Shown: positions 1-11,935 of the stretch, piece after piece
Position numbering within the stretch: position 1 is the stretch's first letter
Layout: every line of letters begins with the position of its first letter
Assembly (NCBI GenBank): GCA_050084515.1
Contig: CM114271.1
Coordinates: forward strand, 67,828,001-67,892,000
Direction: 5' to 3'
Length of the DNA stretch: 64,000 nucleotides
DNA from: Blasia pusilla
Lineage: Eukaryota > Marchantiophyta > Marchantiopsida > Blasiales
Position numbers and translations under genes: made by a program
The notes under the pieces: generated by a model
Database searches by the model: none
Seen by the model: the letters and a program-made list of their open reading frames with translations, nothing else
What the model was told of the DNA's origin: nothing

Positions 1-1433
1 TATGGGATCAGAAATTCTTAAGTTTTTCCCGCTAGCATTACAAAGAATTCCGGTTCGATGGACCCGTAGATTTGTGAATAATTTACTAATACATGTTCAT
101 TGGAGAATACATTCTTTTAAGTTCAAAAATAGTTGTTGTCGTGTTAATTGGGGTCAAATGGAGATTCTCCAAAATAGTTTTTGTAAGGAGAGTGATATTG
201 AAATCGGAATTATTAAATGGAATCTCTTATTGATTGACGTGTGTCACTACTCCCTCAATAATACATTTTGTCATGTTAATTGGGGTCATGTACCTGAAAC
301 CTGAATTATTAGACACGACCCCTTACTGACTCTTACTACTTACAACTTATGGAGCCAAATCCATATATTTGCTATCTTGTCTTTGAGGTGAAAGACTTTG
401 TTTGAGCATTATCACAAGTATGCACATAATTATCCTCATTCACATGATCGTATAAAACTTCCTAAGCACAAGTCATTCACATACGTTAGAACTCGTGGAA
501 TCTTACGCAAGTATCGGCTCACCACAATAAACTCAATCATTCATTTCATGAACTATCACTACAATGTTTGGCCGCGTCAAAATTGCACTTTTCTCAAACG
601 AAGTCCAATAAAAACAATCAATTTCCTATGCATTCAGGAGATTACAATTTGGAAGGTAAGTTCACGAAAATCTACCTCCTCACCATAATTCAGCATGTAC
701 TATTCTAAGTGCAAGTAGATTACCTTGTGAATCTTAACTTCTTATTATGTCAAAAACCAAAGTTGCACTAAAAAATCTTGAGTTTATCAAATATGTACTT
801 TTATCAATGTGAGGAGTAACGTAAAATTCCACATGTATGCCACATGGGTTTCTTTTCCAAATTTGAAATTTATCTGAAGTCAATTTCTTTTATTAAGACT
901 TTCAAAATTAGCTATGGAATTTTCTTCCAAAAAGGTCTTATGATGCTATCTTTTCCTCAAAATTTATTTTTCATTTTCTTATGGAAAACACTGAACCAAG
1001 GACGATGTGAATGAAACTATCTTTCATGCATGACACCCCATTCAACTCGTATGTTTTAGCCTTGAAGCAATTTAAACCCCCCTTTGGGTATAAAATTCTC
1101 AAACACTAGGTGGCACATATAATCAAAGCACCGACCCCACAAAGAGAGCTACATATCAATTGTTATCCCATGATCCTATGTCCCTATCACTCATCTTTTT
1201 GCATGTCTTGAGAGTCGAGGGATATTCCAATGTTGATGTCGCGACCGCATTCGAACTTACCCAATGGCTATCTAAGGATCTCACTGATTGGAGAACACTA
1301 CTATGTGGTATGAAACTTTGCGATGAATTTCCAAACAAAACTCTGCAACATCCACCTCTCCTTTGCAAGTCTTTTATAAGCTCAAATGACCTCTGAATGG
1401 ACAACGCAGTAGTCCCTCTCCATGGCAAGATCC
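1..1433. other. AT-rich spacer, no gene recognised
   Basis: I see no supported gene here. The open frames are short, lack recognisable domains and have no convincing splice structure. The right end adjoins the last exon of the minus-strand small gene and probably contains its 3' UTR and polyadenylation region, but I could not place a signal. Confidence 0.5.
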
Positions 1434-2435
1434 CTAATCTGATGTGTTCACTCGAAGTGGTAGAACGCTGATCGTGGGCGGAGGTGGAGCACCAGTCGTG
1501 TTCTGCACTGCTTTGTTCATCCCAAAGAGCTGCCAAGAGAGTCCAGCAAAGTCAGAACCTGCCTGCCCACTGCCATGTAAGACATCCAAACACTACTTCA
1601 AGACACTTTGAGCACCAGATCTATCCAAAATCTGGTGCCCAGCTCCCACAGGCTCTTCTTAAATTCTCCCATGTGCCAACTTTTTGACGACTTTCCAGTC
1701 AAGACACTCTAACTTATTTACCAACCTCACGATCAAAGAAATATTATTTGATAATCACAATTACAAAGGGGGGACCCACCTTGAATAAAAAGAACTCCAA
1801 CTCTATAAGACACACACATGGAATAACCCTAAAAACCCCCACACACCAACCTCACAATCAAATATTGGCCCAAGTTTTCGGGAGGGTAACCACATCATCT
1901 ATATTACTATCGGAGAATGCCCTTTTATTTTGCAAACACCTCTCCTCTCGACACTTTCAACCAATAAGATCCCTCTCTTTCTCAACCAATAGAATCGCTC
2001 GAAATTAATTTAAAGCGGCACTTGAAAACTTTGAGAGTTTATGGGAGGTAATTTAAACCCGTTCATCTCACATGCTTCCCCTAACATTGTCTAATTATCA
2101 CCCCCATCAACTACGCCCCCTCCAACCATGAAGGAAATCACCAAGCACAACTCCGTGAGCATAAGAGACATGGAGAAGATCCTCACCCATGAAAAGAACT
2201 CCCATTAACCAATCTCACAATCCCGAGCAGGCACCACTCATTTCCAAGGGAAGACAGGGAGGGGCAATACCTTCTTCACCGTTTTCGCCAAGCACGTCTT
2301 GTGCTCATCATAAGAAGCATGGACGAACTCGTCAATGTGATTGATCAAGTCCTTCACAAAACCCTCGTCCACATCCTGCTTCTTCTTCCTGCACGATGCC
2401 TGAGGGCCCGAGTTCTCCTTCGACCCATCGCTCAT
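1434..2435 (-). CDS. Small uncharacterised plant protein, 86 aa, two coding exons
   Basis: Coding exons are 2435-2271 (ATG at 2435-2433, 55 codons, phase 0) and 1529-1434 (31 codons plus TAG), joined across a 741-base intron with donor AAG|GTATTG and acceptor TTGGCAG|CTC. The protein has a basic, polar N-terminus, then an acidic/amphipathic core (GFVKDLINHIDEF, HASYDEHKTC), then LFGMNKAV, a Pro run (APPPP) and a short tail. From memory it resembles a family of very short plant proteins with a core like FVKDxxxHxDEFxHAS-DEHKTC followed by (M/L)FGM. I know no function and assign none. There is no signal peptide or membrane segment. The splice joining restores the family motif exactly, which is the main support for the model. 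Tandem repeats and a hairpin lie on its 5' side. Uncertain: family name and transcription start. Confidence 0.72.
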
Positions 2436-2494
2436 CCTGTCCCCACTGTATGTGACTACTGCCTGCAACACCACCTTCCTACCCCCACAGTCCT

Positions 2495-2585
2495 CTGCAA
2501 GGAATCTGGATTGGCAAAGACACAGAAATGAAATGAGCATCACTCTTCTTACAAAACGTGCCCGAAACAGAGGGAGGGTACTTAC
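2495..2585 (-). other. 5' UTR intron of the 86-aa gene
   Basis: On the minus strand a consensus donor (AACTC|GTAAGTACC at 2585) and acceptor (CCTTGCAG|AGG ending at 2495) bound a 91-base intron that finishes about 60 bases upstream of the ATG. The leader exon therefore continues above 2586. The reading frame is open through this intron, so a longer N-terminus is possible but lacks family-like sequence. Confidence 0.55.
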
Positions 2586-3640
2586 GAGTTTGAGACGATT
2601 TGGAGGTCCAGAGGACTGATGCAAGGTAGATCTGAAAAGCAACCTCTGACCAGAGCCAACCCTGTCCATGTCTGTGATTGTCAATTTCACAGGAACGCCC
2701 AAGTGATCATTCCAAAGCTTTTTTCGCTTTTCCACCTTGAGCTCAGATTCTACCTTTCTTCTTCCAGAGTGCTAGCTAGCCATGGAGAAAAAAGAAAGAA
2801 CTGCCAGACTCCAGTCCGCCTACCAGCAGCTGACTTCATCTCTTGTGGTGGTGTGTTCCACAAGGCCCAAACCGGACATAATTCACTGATCTCTACAGGA
2901 TTTTAGTGCAGGAAAAAAAGGGTGAGGTGTGTGGATTAATGAATACAAGAAAGTACTCCTGTGACTGATGAGCCTTGACCGTGTCCACTCGCCAAAAGCT
3001 CTAAAGATCATGCCATCCTAACAATTCTTCGGATCTCCGCAGTTTCAGATCCATAAGTGATAAGACTGCTCCGATTACAAAGTTTTATCACTCATGGATC
3101 TGCAACTGCTGAGAATCGACTGCCTCAGTGGGCACTGTTTCGAGGCGCAAGTCCCCAGGAAGAGCACACAGTAAGCATAGGTGTCAGATTAAGCACGAGA
3201 GTTTGATTCTGTGAGTGTGGGGCCTGGAACACCAGCCCTCTAGAGCACCACCTTTTCCACAGAAAGTTTCCTCCAATTCAAAGTTTCTGATGGACAGGGA
3301 ACTCCCTTCATCATGACCGCAGTGACAATAATTCGGGCACAAAGCGGCGGCTTGACTACTGGCTGCGCTCAACCCCTTTCCCAGTTCAATCGAGGGTCTT
3401 CAAGGGCTGCGAGGGCGACATCTTTGTGAAACTCAATTCCTTCTGAGGTGATCATTCGTCACAGGAAATCGGGCAGCAAACCAGCCTACAGAGTTCACAT
3501 GATGGGTAGTTCCAAGAGCTCCCCATCATTCATCCTTCCCGCTTCAACATCAATGCTCTCAGTTCCAAGAAGATGGAGAAATTGGAGAGAAGGCAATGGA
3601 CACAGAAGTTGGACCAGAGAATAATTAAACTATAAGTCCT
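2586..3640. other. 5' flank of the 86-aa gene
   Basis: This stretch contains the first leader exon and presumably the promoter of the minus-strand small gene. No coding signal is recognised. It contains the hairpin at 3035-3113, listed separately. Confidence 0.4.
3035..3113. repeat. 29-bp near-perfect inverted repeat (hairpin)
   Basis: The arms 3035-3063 and 3085-3113 pair over 29 bases with three mismatches, around a 21-base loop. The core of the left arm is CAGATCCATAAGTGATAA. The shape is compatible with a small-RNA precursor or a short transposon remnant; the sequence alone does not distinguish them. Confidence 0.7.
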
Positions 3641-4400
3641 TTCGCACACATACAGTTCTTCTAAACGACTAAAGCTTGTAGCAACCTGGTAGCGAAATCC
3701 CAGGAATCTCCTCATACATATCTTCCGCACTAAATATGTGCGAAACGCTCTCAAGAGACCGACCACAGACTTCCTATGCCGCACAGCAATCCCCGAGTAC
3801 TGACGATCTGGAACGTGACAGATCTAAATAGCGGTTGCACCTGAATCTGATTAACTCGAAACTCTTCTGGCAGACCTAGACTTCTCCCCAACGACTAAAG
3901 CTTGTAGCAATCTCTCAGCCAAATCGCAGCAATCTCTAAGTTCATACCTTCCGCAGTAACAACACCTCCGAAACCGTCTACCGAGTCACCACACGTCCTC
4001 TTCCGCTCAGCAACCCCCGGGAATTGAAAATCCAAAATTAAAGCAAACTAAACAGCTATTGGAACTGAAAATGATCAAATCCGCACACCTCTAATTCGTC
4101 TAAGCGCCAAAGTTTTTCCCACTCTGTTCCCAGCAGCGCAGTAATCCCTCAATTCCTACCCTCCGAAAAAGCACTCTTGTCCGCAACTCTGTCACTCACC
4201 AGAGCACCAAAGAACAAAACGCGCATAACCTTGCAACTCCTTTGCCACACGTCCACTTCCTCTAAACGACTACGGCTTGAACCCATCGGTTCACAGATTG
4301 CCTCGCTCTCTTGGAATCCATACCTTTGGCAGCAAATCCGTCCGCAGCCCTGCGATCACGGCCTTCCTGTTCCTGTGGCACTGCGATTCTCGCTATAGAC
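3640..4400. repeat. Degenerate tandem repeat, four units of about 170-230 bp
   Basis: Units begin near 3655, 3885, 4090 and 4260. They share a head such as AACGACTAAAGCTTGTAGCA, then a segment rich in AATCTC/AATCCC and a CTTCCGCA-type block, then CCGCTCAGCAA-like sequence. Copies are diverged, with the first two the most alike. The array lies upstream of the minus-strand 86-aa gene. Open frames inside it are by-products. Confidence 0.6.
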
Positions 4401-4539
4401 GATCCGGACTCGCCATAGATCCTCTCCCTTCGCTGGGGGCCTCTGAAATCACAGCACACACTTCAGTTTTGCCACTCCTGTAAGTGAGAGAGGGACGTGT
4501 CAAAGGCAGTTGTAGTAGGGGCTGTGAAGTAGAGCATGT

Positions 4540-5990
4540 TGAATTGACACCCCCTGTTGACCTCCTGTACGGGACGTCCCAAAGGTGGTCGTGGTCGGTC
4601 GTTAGGGGGTGTCAATAGGAGACCGGGAATTTGACTGGACGGCCCAAAGTGTACGGGACGTTCCAAAAGTAGTCGGTGGGGAGGTGTCAAAGTTGAATTG
4701 CCACCCTATTGACGGCATCATGTAGGGGACGTTCGAAAGGAGGCCGGTAGAAGGTGTCAATTAGAGCCCCTGTAATTTGAATGGATGGCCCCCTATTGAC
4801 CACTTGTAGGGGAGATCTTAAAGTTGGTCAATTGATCCGCAATGGGATCCTATTGGCACTAGTTAGTACGCGTGAGGGACCGTGCGATACACGGTCCTGT
4901 ACATATACGCGCCCCGTCGTGAAATGTGTACGCGTCGGGTTTAGGGTGTACATATGTGTACGCGATGGGTTTAGGGTGCCACGTGTCATACTATGAAGGT
5001 GTCGTAATGTCAGAAGCGTTCCTCAAATTATAGTAAAGATTGTCATTAAAGGTTTGCACTCGTGTCAATATTGTGAAGGTGATCAATAAGGGAAGGGGTA
5101 TCAATTAGCGCTTAGTCACGACCGAGAGGTGTGCATGGGTAGCCTGGACACTCGGACAAGGAACTCACACTTCTCACCTGTTGTAGTCGAAGTGCCAAAG
5201 AGCCTTGCATAGCCCACAGACTCCCTTAGTTTAACCACATATCATGAGTTTGAAATTACCGTTGTTTGTAGGTGATCACTAGGGGGTGTCAATCAGACCT
5301 CGTGTGATTGACACGCCATATTGACCACTTATTGGCACTTCTATTAAAAGGTCATACTCGTTACAGCCTCTACAAGTTCTCGTTTTTTTTTCGTGGCCAT
5401 CTAGACTATCCACGTGTTCTATGCACGTGTATGTTAATTATTTTGTTCTCCACCCGTCTTAGAGCCCGCACACTCGTTTAGGGATGTTCCAAAGGTGATC
5501 AATGGTGGAAGGGGATGTCAATTAGGGCATCTCAAGATTAGCTTTTAGTCACAACTGAAAACCGCCGGACAAAGAACTCGCACTCCTCACTTGTAGCCAG
5601 AGTCCCAAATTGCCTTGCACAACCCACAAACTCCCTTAGGTTGACTGTGGGTCATGAGTTCAAGACTACTGTTTTTGGCATATGGTTGGTAGGGGGTTTC
5701 AATTAGGCCCCTTGTAATTGACACCCCCTGTTAACCACTTATTGGCATTGGTATAAAAGGGTCATACCTGCGCAAGGACCTCCCAAATGTGATCAATAGG
5801 GAGAGGGTCTCAATGATAACATCTAGTCGCAATCGAAAAGAATATATTAAAAGCCTAAACAACTTGACAAGGAAATTTCACTTCTCACTTGTTGTAGACA
5901 GAGTCCCAAATTGCCTTGCACAATGTGTGAACTCCTTTAGGTTGATCTTGGGTCATGAGTTTAGGACTACATCTATTGGTACTTGTGCAT
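4540..5990. repeat. Tandem/complex repeat field built on GGGGTGTCAATTA hairpins
   Basis: The left half (4540-4830) repeats short blocks of the type GGGACGTTCCAAAGGTGGTC and GGGGGTGTCAATTAG. The right half has three longer units starting near 5081, 5498 and 5791 (GATCAATAGGG... TTGCCTTGCACAACCCACA... GGGTCATGAGTT), about 290-420 bases apart. Inside the units GGGGGTGTCAATTA and its reverse complement TAATTGACACCCCC flank a short loop (for example 5692-5728), so each unit can fold. No coding content is recognised. Confidence 0.65.
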
Positions 5991-7509
5991 TGAGGGTCGT
6001 GATTGTATGGAGCAAGCGTGATCAACAAGGATAAGAGATTTGACATGTTGGGAAGAAGCTCCATAGTGACGAGCTCAAATTTGAGAGGAGTTGTCGTGCA
6101 ACATGCCCACATTCTTTGCTGATGCCCTGATGAGTGGTTTTGACTTGAAATATGGGCGTGCAAGAGGCCGACAAGGGGTGTGGAGAGATAATAAGGAAGA
6201 AACACATTACAATATTCAAACTCAATCATTGTTGAAATAGAAGAATCCTCTAGGGAAGAGAACTCTCCACTCTAGACACTTCCATGGAATTAGAAACCAC
6301 TTGATTGGTGGGATTTGATTTGTGAAGGGTATGTAGATTTCATATTTTCAACACTTTCATTCTTGCTGAATTGTGTATGGAGTGCTGCCTTGCTGATACA
6401 TGGGTGTTTCAAAGAGTTGTCTACCATTCAAACTCATATGCCTATTTATCCCTACTTCTCACGTATTTCATTTCATCCTAATCGCGCATGGATCCCTTCT
6501 TTTCCCCTCCCTCCAAAGTTGCCATTCCTCTCAGCTAAACTTTCAAACTCACAAAGAAGATGATTCCATGGCATCACAAATAACGTGCTCAGATTAGGTT
6601 ATGACGGATCACAATGACAATTTTTTTACAATTCCCTACACACTTTCTACTCTTCAAGTTCCTTGATGTTACCATACCTTGAATTTGATCTCCCACCAGA
6701 TCTATACTTTTTTTTCTTTCATTGAAATTGAAAGCCCATTTTTGGACATGGGTTTAAAGAGTTCTCAAACATGCCTTGACTCAACAATAAGAAAAAGTTG
6801 ATTCCTCTATTGATTCAATTGATTGACACTCACATTCTTTCCACCATGGATTGGATTTTGGATTTCATCATTGCTGATTCAGATATATAGGAGCCACATA
6901 TAGGAGACCATGATCCAAATGAAGCCCTTGTCCATAACCAATTTTCAATACAGGACTTTTAGGGTTCTTCTTTCAATAGGAAAAATTCATTATGTCATGG
7001 AACGAGTCCCCTTTTCAAAGACAACAAAATTTTTCAAATAATTACGCTGCAAATCTTCTCATAAGACCGTTTAGGCACATGATAAGAAAGTCATGTCCTT
7101 CTTTACTCTACTACAATTAATCAAGAATCACTCCATATTCCAAAAGTTTGGCTGAATTCATCAAGTATTGGTGGTTTTTCAACTTCCAATAATCTTAGAT
7201 AGGTTTGGCTACCTTGGAAATGACGAGTCTATTGATCATTCACAATTGCTATTGGGTATATCCAACAAGAGTATGATCAACTATACAACTATGTCATGAA
7301 TGCATTAGAGTATCATATCATAGAGCAACTTTAGTGGCCAAATGCAACCCAACAAGAGAGTATTTCCTGAATTTTGTCAAGCAAGGCTTTCCAAGTTGAA
7401 TTAAGGGGTTTGAATGATGGATCATACTTGTTCTCTCTTAGAACCACACCATGAAAGTGAAACTTCCCTTGATAAAAAAACATGGACACTCATTGAACCC
7501 ATATTTGGT
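5991..7509. other. AT-rich spacer, nothing recognised
   Basis: No open frame here has a recognisable domain, and no splice-supported gene model could be built. Confidence 0.5.
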
Positions 7510-7735
7510 ATGTGACAACAACCCTTAGGGCGGGCTGGTGAGAGCTACTAAACGGGCGACGGGTTCTTAGACTTGGTGCGGCGTGGCTTAGCCTGGGTAT
7601 ACACTACGTGCAAGACGAGATCAAATGCGGGTCGCATGTGCTTGCACCCGCATGGATATGTTAGTCTTAGGGACAGACATAAGTCTACGGATATGGACAT
7701 GTTCGCGGAGGTGGACTTTGTCTATGTGCAACCTT

Positions 7736-8670
7736 GATTTAGACCCATTGTAAAGATGGCGATTACGCAAATGATGCTTGTTGTAAGTAAGAAGTGGAGC
7801 GAAAATCATTTGAATGTCAGGAATTCTTTCTTAAATGGAGATTTGCGTGAAGAGGAGTACATGGTTCAAGCACCACGATATGAGTCTCTAGAGATTCCAT
7901 TTCGCATATGCAAGTTAAAGAAAGCTTTGTATGTACTAAAGAAAGCTCCAAGAGCATGGTATGGCAAGATTACATGTGACGTGCAAGAGCATGGCTTTAG
8001 AGTCTATAATTATAATTCTTCATTATGCATCTTGAGAGGAAAAGGTTTTCTAGTTATTATTTTGGTATATGTTGGTGACATCTTGATGACTAGGAGTAGT
8101 GAGAATATTGTACAATAAGTCAAGCTCAAGCTATAAGCAAAATTTGATATAAAAAACTTAGGAGAACTCAATTACTTCCTTAGTGTTGAATTTATCAAGG
8201 TTGGTGAGAACATATGGTTGTAACAACGATAGTTTGGTCGTCACATACTTTCAAAATATGGTATCACGACTTTTAAGCCAATATTTACGTTGTTAGGCCA
8301 AACTACGAAGTTGAGAATGGATGAAGCAAAATTTATTGCAAATTCCAATATATATAGACGCATGGTCAAAAGTGTGATTTCTTTTCCAATAATCGTGCCA
8401 AACTTGAGCTATGTAGTTGGTTTGGTGAGTTAGTTTATGCAAGCATCACAGAAACTTCATCTTGATGTTGTCATGAGGATTTTGCAGTATGTGAAATTCT
8501 ATGTTTTGATTGGGCTTCAACTGACACCTTCTTTGAGTTTACATCAGCATGGATTTATGTGTCGGTCAGGAAGCGTGTTTGGTAGTTGTAGAAGATTAAG
8601 TTATAGTCCAAAAGCTTTAAGAAATCAGATACAAGTATTTATTGCAGATTGGCGGCTTGAATGAGTGGTT
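7736..8670 (+). pseudogene. Ty1/copia reverse transcriptase / RNase H-side fragment, decayed
   Basis: Translation gives FRPIVKMAITQMMLVVS, then an FLNGDLREEEYM segment matching copia AFLNGDLEEEVYM, then KKALYVLKKAPRAWY (copia KALYGLKQAPRAWY). The catalytic box reads LVYVGDILMT, so one of the two Asp residues of YVDD is Gly. After a stop at 8116 the same frame continues, broken by further stops, with NLGELNYFLSVEF and LSYVVGLVS-like segments of the C-terminal half of RT and its connection. No gag, integrase or LTRs are found next to it. A locally GC-richer patch (7510-7735) precedes it. This is an inactive remnant. Confidence 0.85.
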
Positions 8671-11600
8671 TTTGACAAATACTTAAAAGATATATAATCT
8701 ACAAAAAATCCCTATGCATACCACCATAAATCAATGGAAAAATAGCAATGTGGATCATGGAGTATAAGTGCAGACGCACGCGTTCAAATCCCTTCCCCAA
8801 TCCCCTTTTGATTGCTAAGAAAACTCTACAACCCATATCCAAGCTCCCCTTGCCTCTAATGAATTCTTTTTATTAACTCCTTATGGATTTCGGTTATAAT
8901 CAAGCTCATTGGACATACAACCTTTTACATTTGGTACTTAAATGAAGCAGGAAAGTTGAATCATTGTTTGTTACTTAAGCGCGATTACCCTAATTCTGGT
9001 TAGTTAACCATAATTAGTGTAAGAAGAGACAATGTTAGGGTTATAATTTCTTGTACATATCCAATGTAATTCAAAACGGGACTAGTCCCTACTCATTCTC
9101 TATGTCAAATTTCATTCTTCATGGTTACCATAGAGTGTGAGATAGAGAGAGAGTAGTACTCTATCAATTATGTCTATTGGGCAATTTTCTACATCTATGA
9201 TTCATCTCTCGACCCTCACTTGCATGCCTTTGATCTTTATTATCACCTTCTAAAACCCAATCCCTATAATGTAAATTCTCCATGGAAGCTCCCTATGTAC
9301 AATATGGGAGGGCAAGCAGACCAAACCAAACTAGACTTTGGTTATAACCAACGAGAAGTCTAACTTGGAGTCAAAAGAGCCATAGGTATCTAAAGTTGCA
9401 ATCCATGATGGAGGGTGTCAAACACTACAACAAAAATAAAAAATCTGAAATTGAAGCTCGTGTGGGATGGAATTTGACAATTACTCTCCTTTGATGTCAC
9501 GTGGAAACATAACATCTTGAAATTGATACGCCGACCATGGTCGAGCTCACGCAATTACATAAATTTCCCTCCGCCTCTCCACATAAGTTTATGGGAGTAA
9601 TTCGTAGCCTCAGCTATCTAGAGCATTGAAGATAGAGAGGGAAAATTCATCACTTTAGGCTCTAGTGGCACTTTTGATCCAAGAGCACGCTTGAATTCAT
9701 TTCACTCACCCTCAAAATTGAAGGCCAGTCGCACTTAATTTGGAACCCCTTTGCCTATTGACCACTTTGCACTCAAATTCTGCCTACATCCCACCTCGCA
9801 CCGTAATTTAAGCGCAAACCCCACCACCAATAGTCCATGTCCTACTTGCCACAAAGGCCTTCAACTTTGGAGCTCTTATGGTTCTCTTCCGTGGCTCAGC
9901 CTCAAAGATGGGGGCTTCGACCCTAACCAATTTGCAAGTAGGGTTCCTGACTCCAACGTCATGATAGCATAACACCTAGGGATGCCCATGATTGAGGTGA
10001 CTTATTAGACACTCATACCTCTTTAGTGTACGAACCAAAAAAATGATTCCTAAGTTTCTTTATTTTGTAAAATTGTATGTTTTCTAACTTGTAAGGTCAA
10101 AAAAGGATGTTATGATGGTGTAGCATGATATAGAAGAAGTATTTATTATCTTCTTTCATTTTACATTTCTATCTCCCAATAATTTGAAAATAAGACCTGA
10201 ATAAAAGGTGTATGGGAAAAATATAATTGGTAACTTCCTACCAATAATTGATAAACCTTAAACCCATGACCATTTTTTAGGATTGCTGTTCATGGCACCT
10301 ATTTCCAATCAAGACATGCGAGCGTTTACTTCCATTAATACTTTTGGTGTTTAGTCCTCAAATAAAAAGATATAGTCCAAAAGTTCATCAAAAAACAATT
10401 TCCATCACACATGATAATAGATCGAAACGGCTATTTATTGTTAACTTTTGTATTATCACGAGACAATAAAAGATGAACATTCATAAAAAAAAGTGTCATT
10501 GATTATATCAAATGGACTCCACTGGTACTAAAAACGGCGTTATTAATCATTGAGTCAAAAGTTGGATAATGCAGAGATGTAAAGGTGATCATTTCCATTG
10601 GGAGAATCGAAAATGAAGTAGAAGAGAGGCCGACTTTGTCATGTTGTTAATGCAATCCTCTACTATGCAATATATTCCTCAAGTTCCATGTACTTCCATG
10701 ACTAGCTTACACCCTTCATGGAAGTTTACTAGTGTGGCTTGTGTCCATCTTGTCTTGCATAGACTTCCATGCCACTCTCACGTGCAGTAATACTTTGTCC
10801 TTTGTGCAGCCCAACATGGGCCATATGAAACCTTCAGAGACTAGGGTTTACTCTGCAATTGAAAAACTAGGGAACAATGATCCAAGGCCATGATCTGTCT
10901 CTTCAAGGAACTACAATTTTTAGGTGATACCCTCATTTGTGAAGAAATAAAAGCCTGGAGGCACCAGGTAACACAACCCCACATCTGGAGACAACGTATC
11001 TTAAAGTGATTGGCTCGTGTTACGAAGTGTGGTGTGAGGCCTTACACAAGAAACTCTTGTCATTCAGCCAAATTAAAACCAGCTCAACATCCCCTCAAAA
11101 CTGTGCAGACTTCAGAATTCAATGATGGAGGACGTTGCCACTGTAGTGCTGCAAAACAAAACCATGCAACGGTACAAACCTGATACCACGCAAGTATTTC
11201 CTACGCCAGTCCTCTTTAAGATTTCTGGCCCATTGAACATTGGGTTACTGTCATTAGAAGAATGGTACTTCATGACTTCCAGATGTATTTCCGCAATGGA
11301 AATACTTCTCATCACCTTTCTTACAGAATTGTGCTTCGTATTGGCTCTTGGTTTGGAAGAATGAAGGCAGTTCACTACAAGAGATGGATGCCAGCACTAT
11401 GATTGTTTACAATACCCAAGCTACCCAAAAGTTATCCATCATTCTTGGAACACCATCTTCTATGATAAATCATTCAACCACAAAACCTGGTACTACCTTT
11501 CTCACACATTGCTCACTCCTTTCCTTGTAAATCAAAAAGCAACTGACAATCTACATAAGCCTCAGCCCTCTGCACTACTCCAGGGGTACCTTTTGAACTA

Positions 11601-11935
11601 CAGCAACACGAATGAAACTGGGCCAATCATACCTAATTGACCATACCAGACGCACTTCAAGTAGGTGAGTTTTCTTTGTAGAAGGATTGTCCAAAACCAT
11701 AAGGCGAAGAATGTCCAGACATTGTGAAATCCAGTGATAGAGCAGGCCCTCGAAGGGGGATTAATTGAACCGACTGCTCAGAAAACAAGGTTCTAGGTAC
11801 AAATTACTTAGTCAGGACTTCACACAGTGAAACCACTCATACAAATTAGCAGGACTTACAAATGATATTAGTTTGTAAGTGACATTGCAAATTTATTCAC
11901 AAGAGTGGAACCTACATATTGTGTAAGACTTTACC
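8671..11935. other. Spacer and probable 3' UTR of TRAPPC11 at the right edge
   Basis: No gene or clear transposon is recognised between the copia fragment and TRAPPC11. The last few hundred bases before 11,936 should hold the TRAPPC11 3' UTR (minus strand), but no polyadenylation site could be fixed. Confidence 0.5.

Noticed and set aside
1156-1536. 126-residue minus-strand frame across the last exon of the 86-aa gene
   Set aside because: It is in a different frame from the spliced exon 1529-1434, which restores the family motif.
4917-4980. TTTAGGG motifs suggesting interstitial telomere repeats
   Set aside because: Only two isolated GGGTTTAGGG occurrences within a larger local repeat; no telomeric array.
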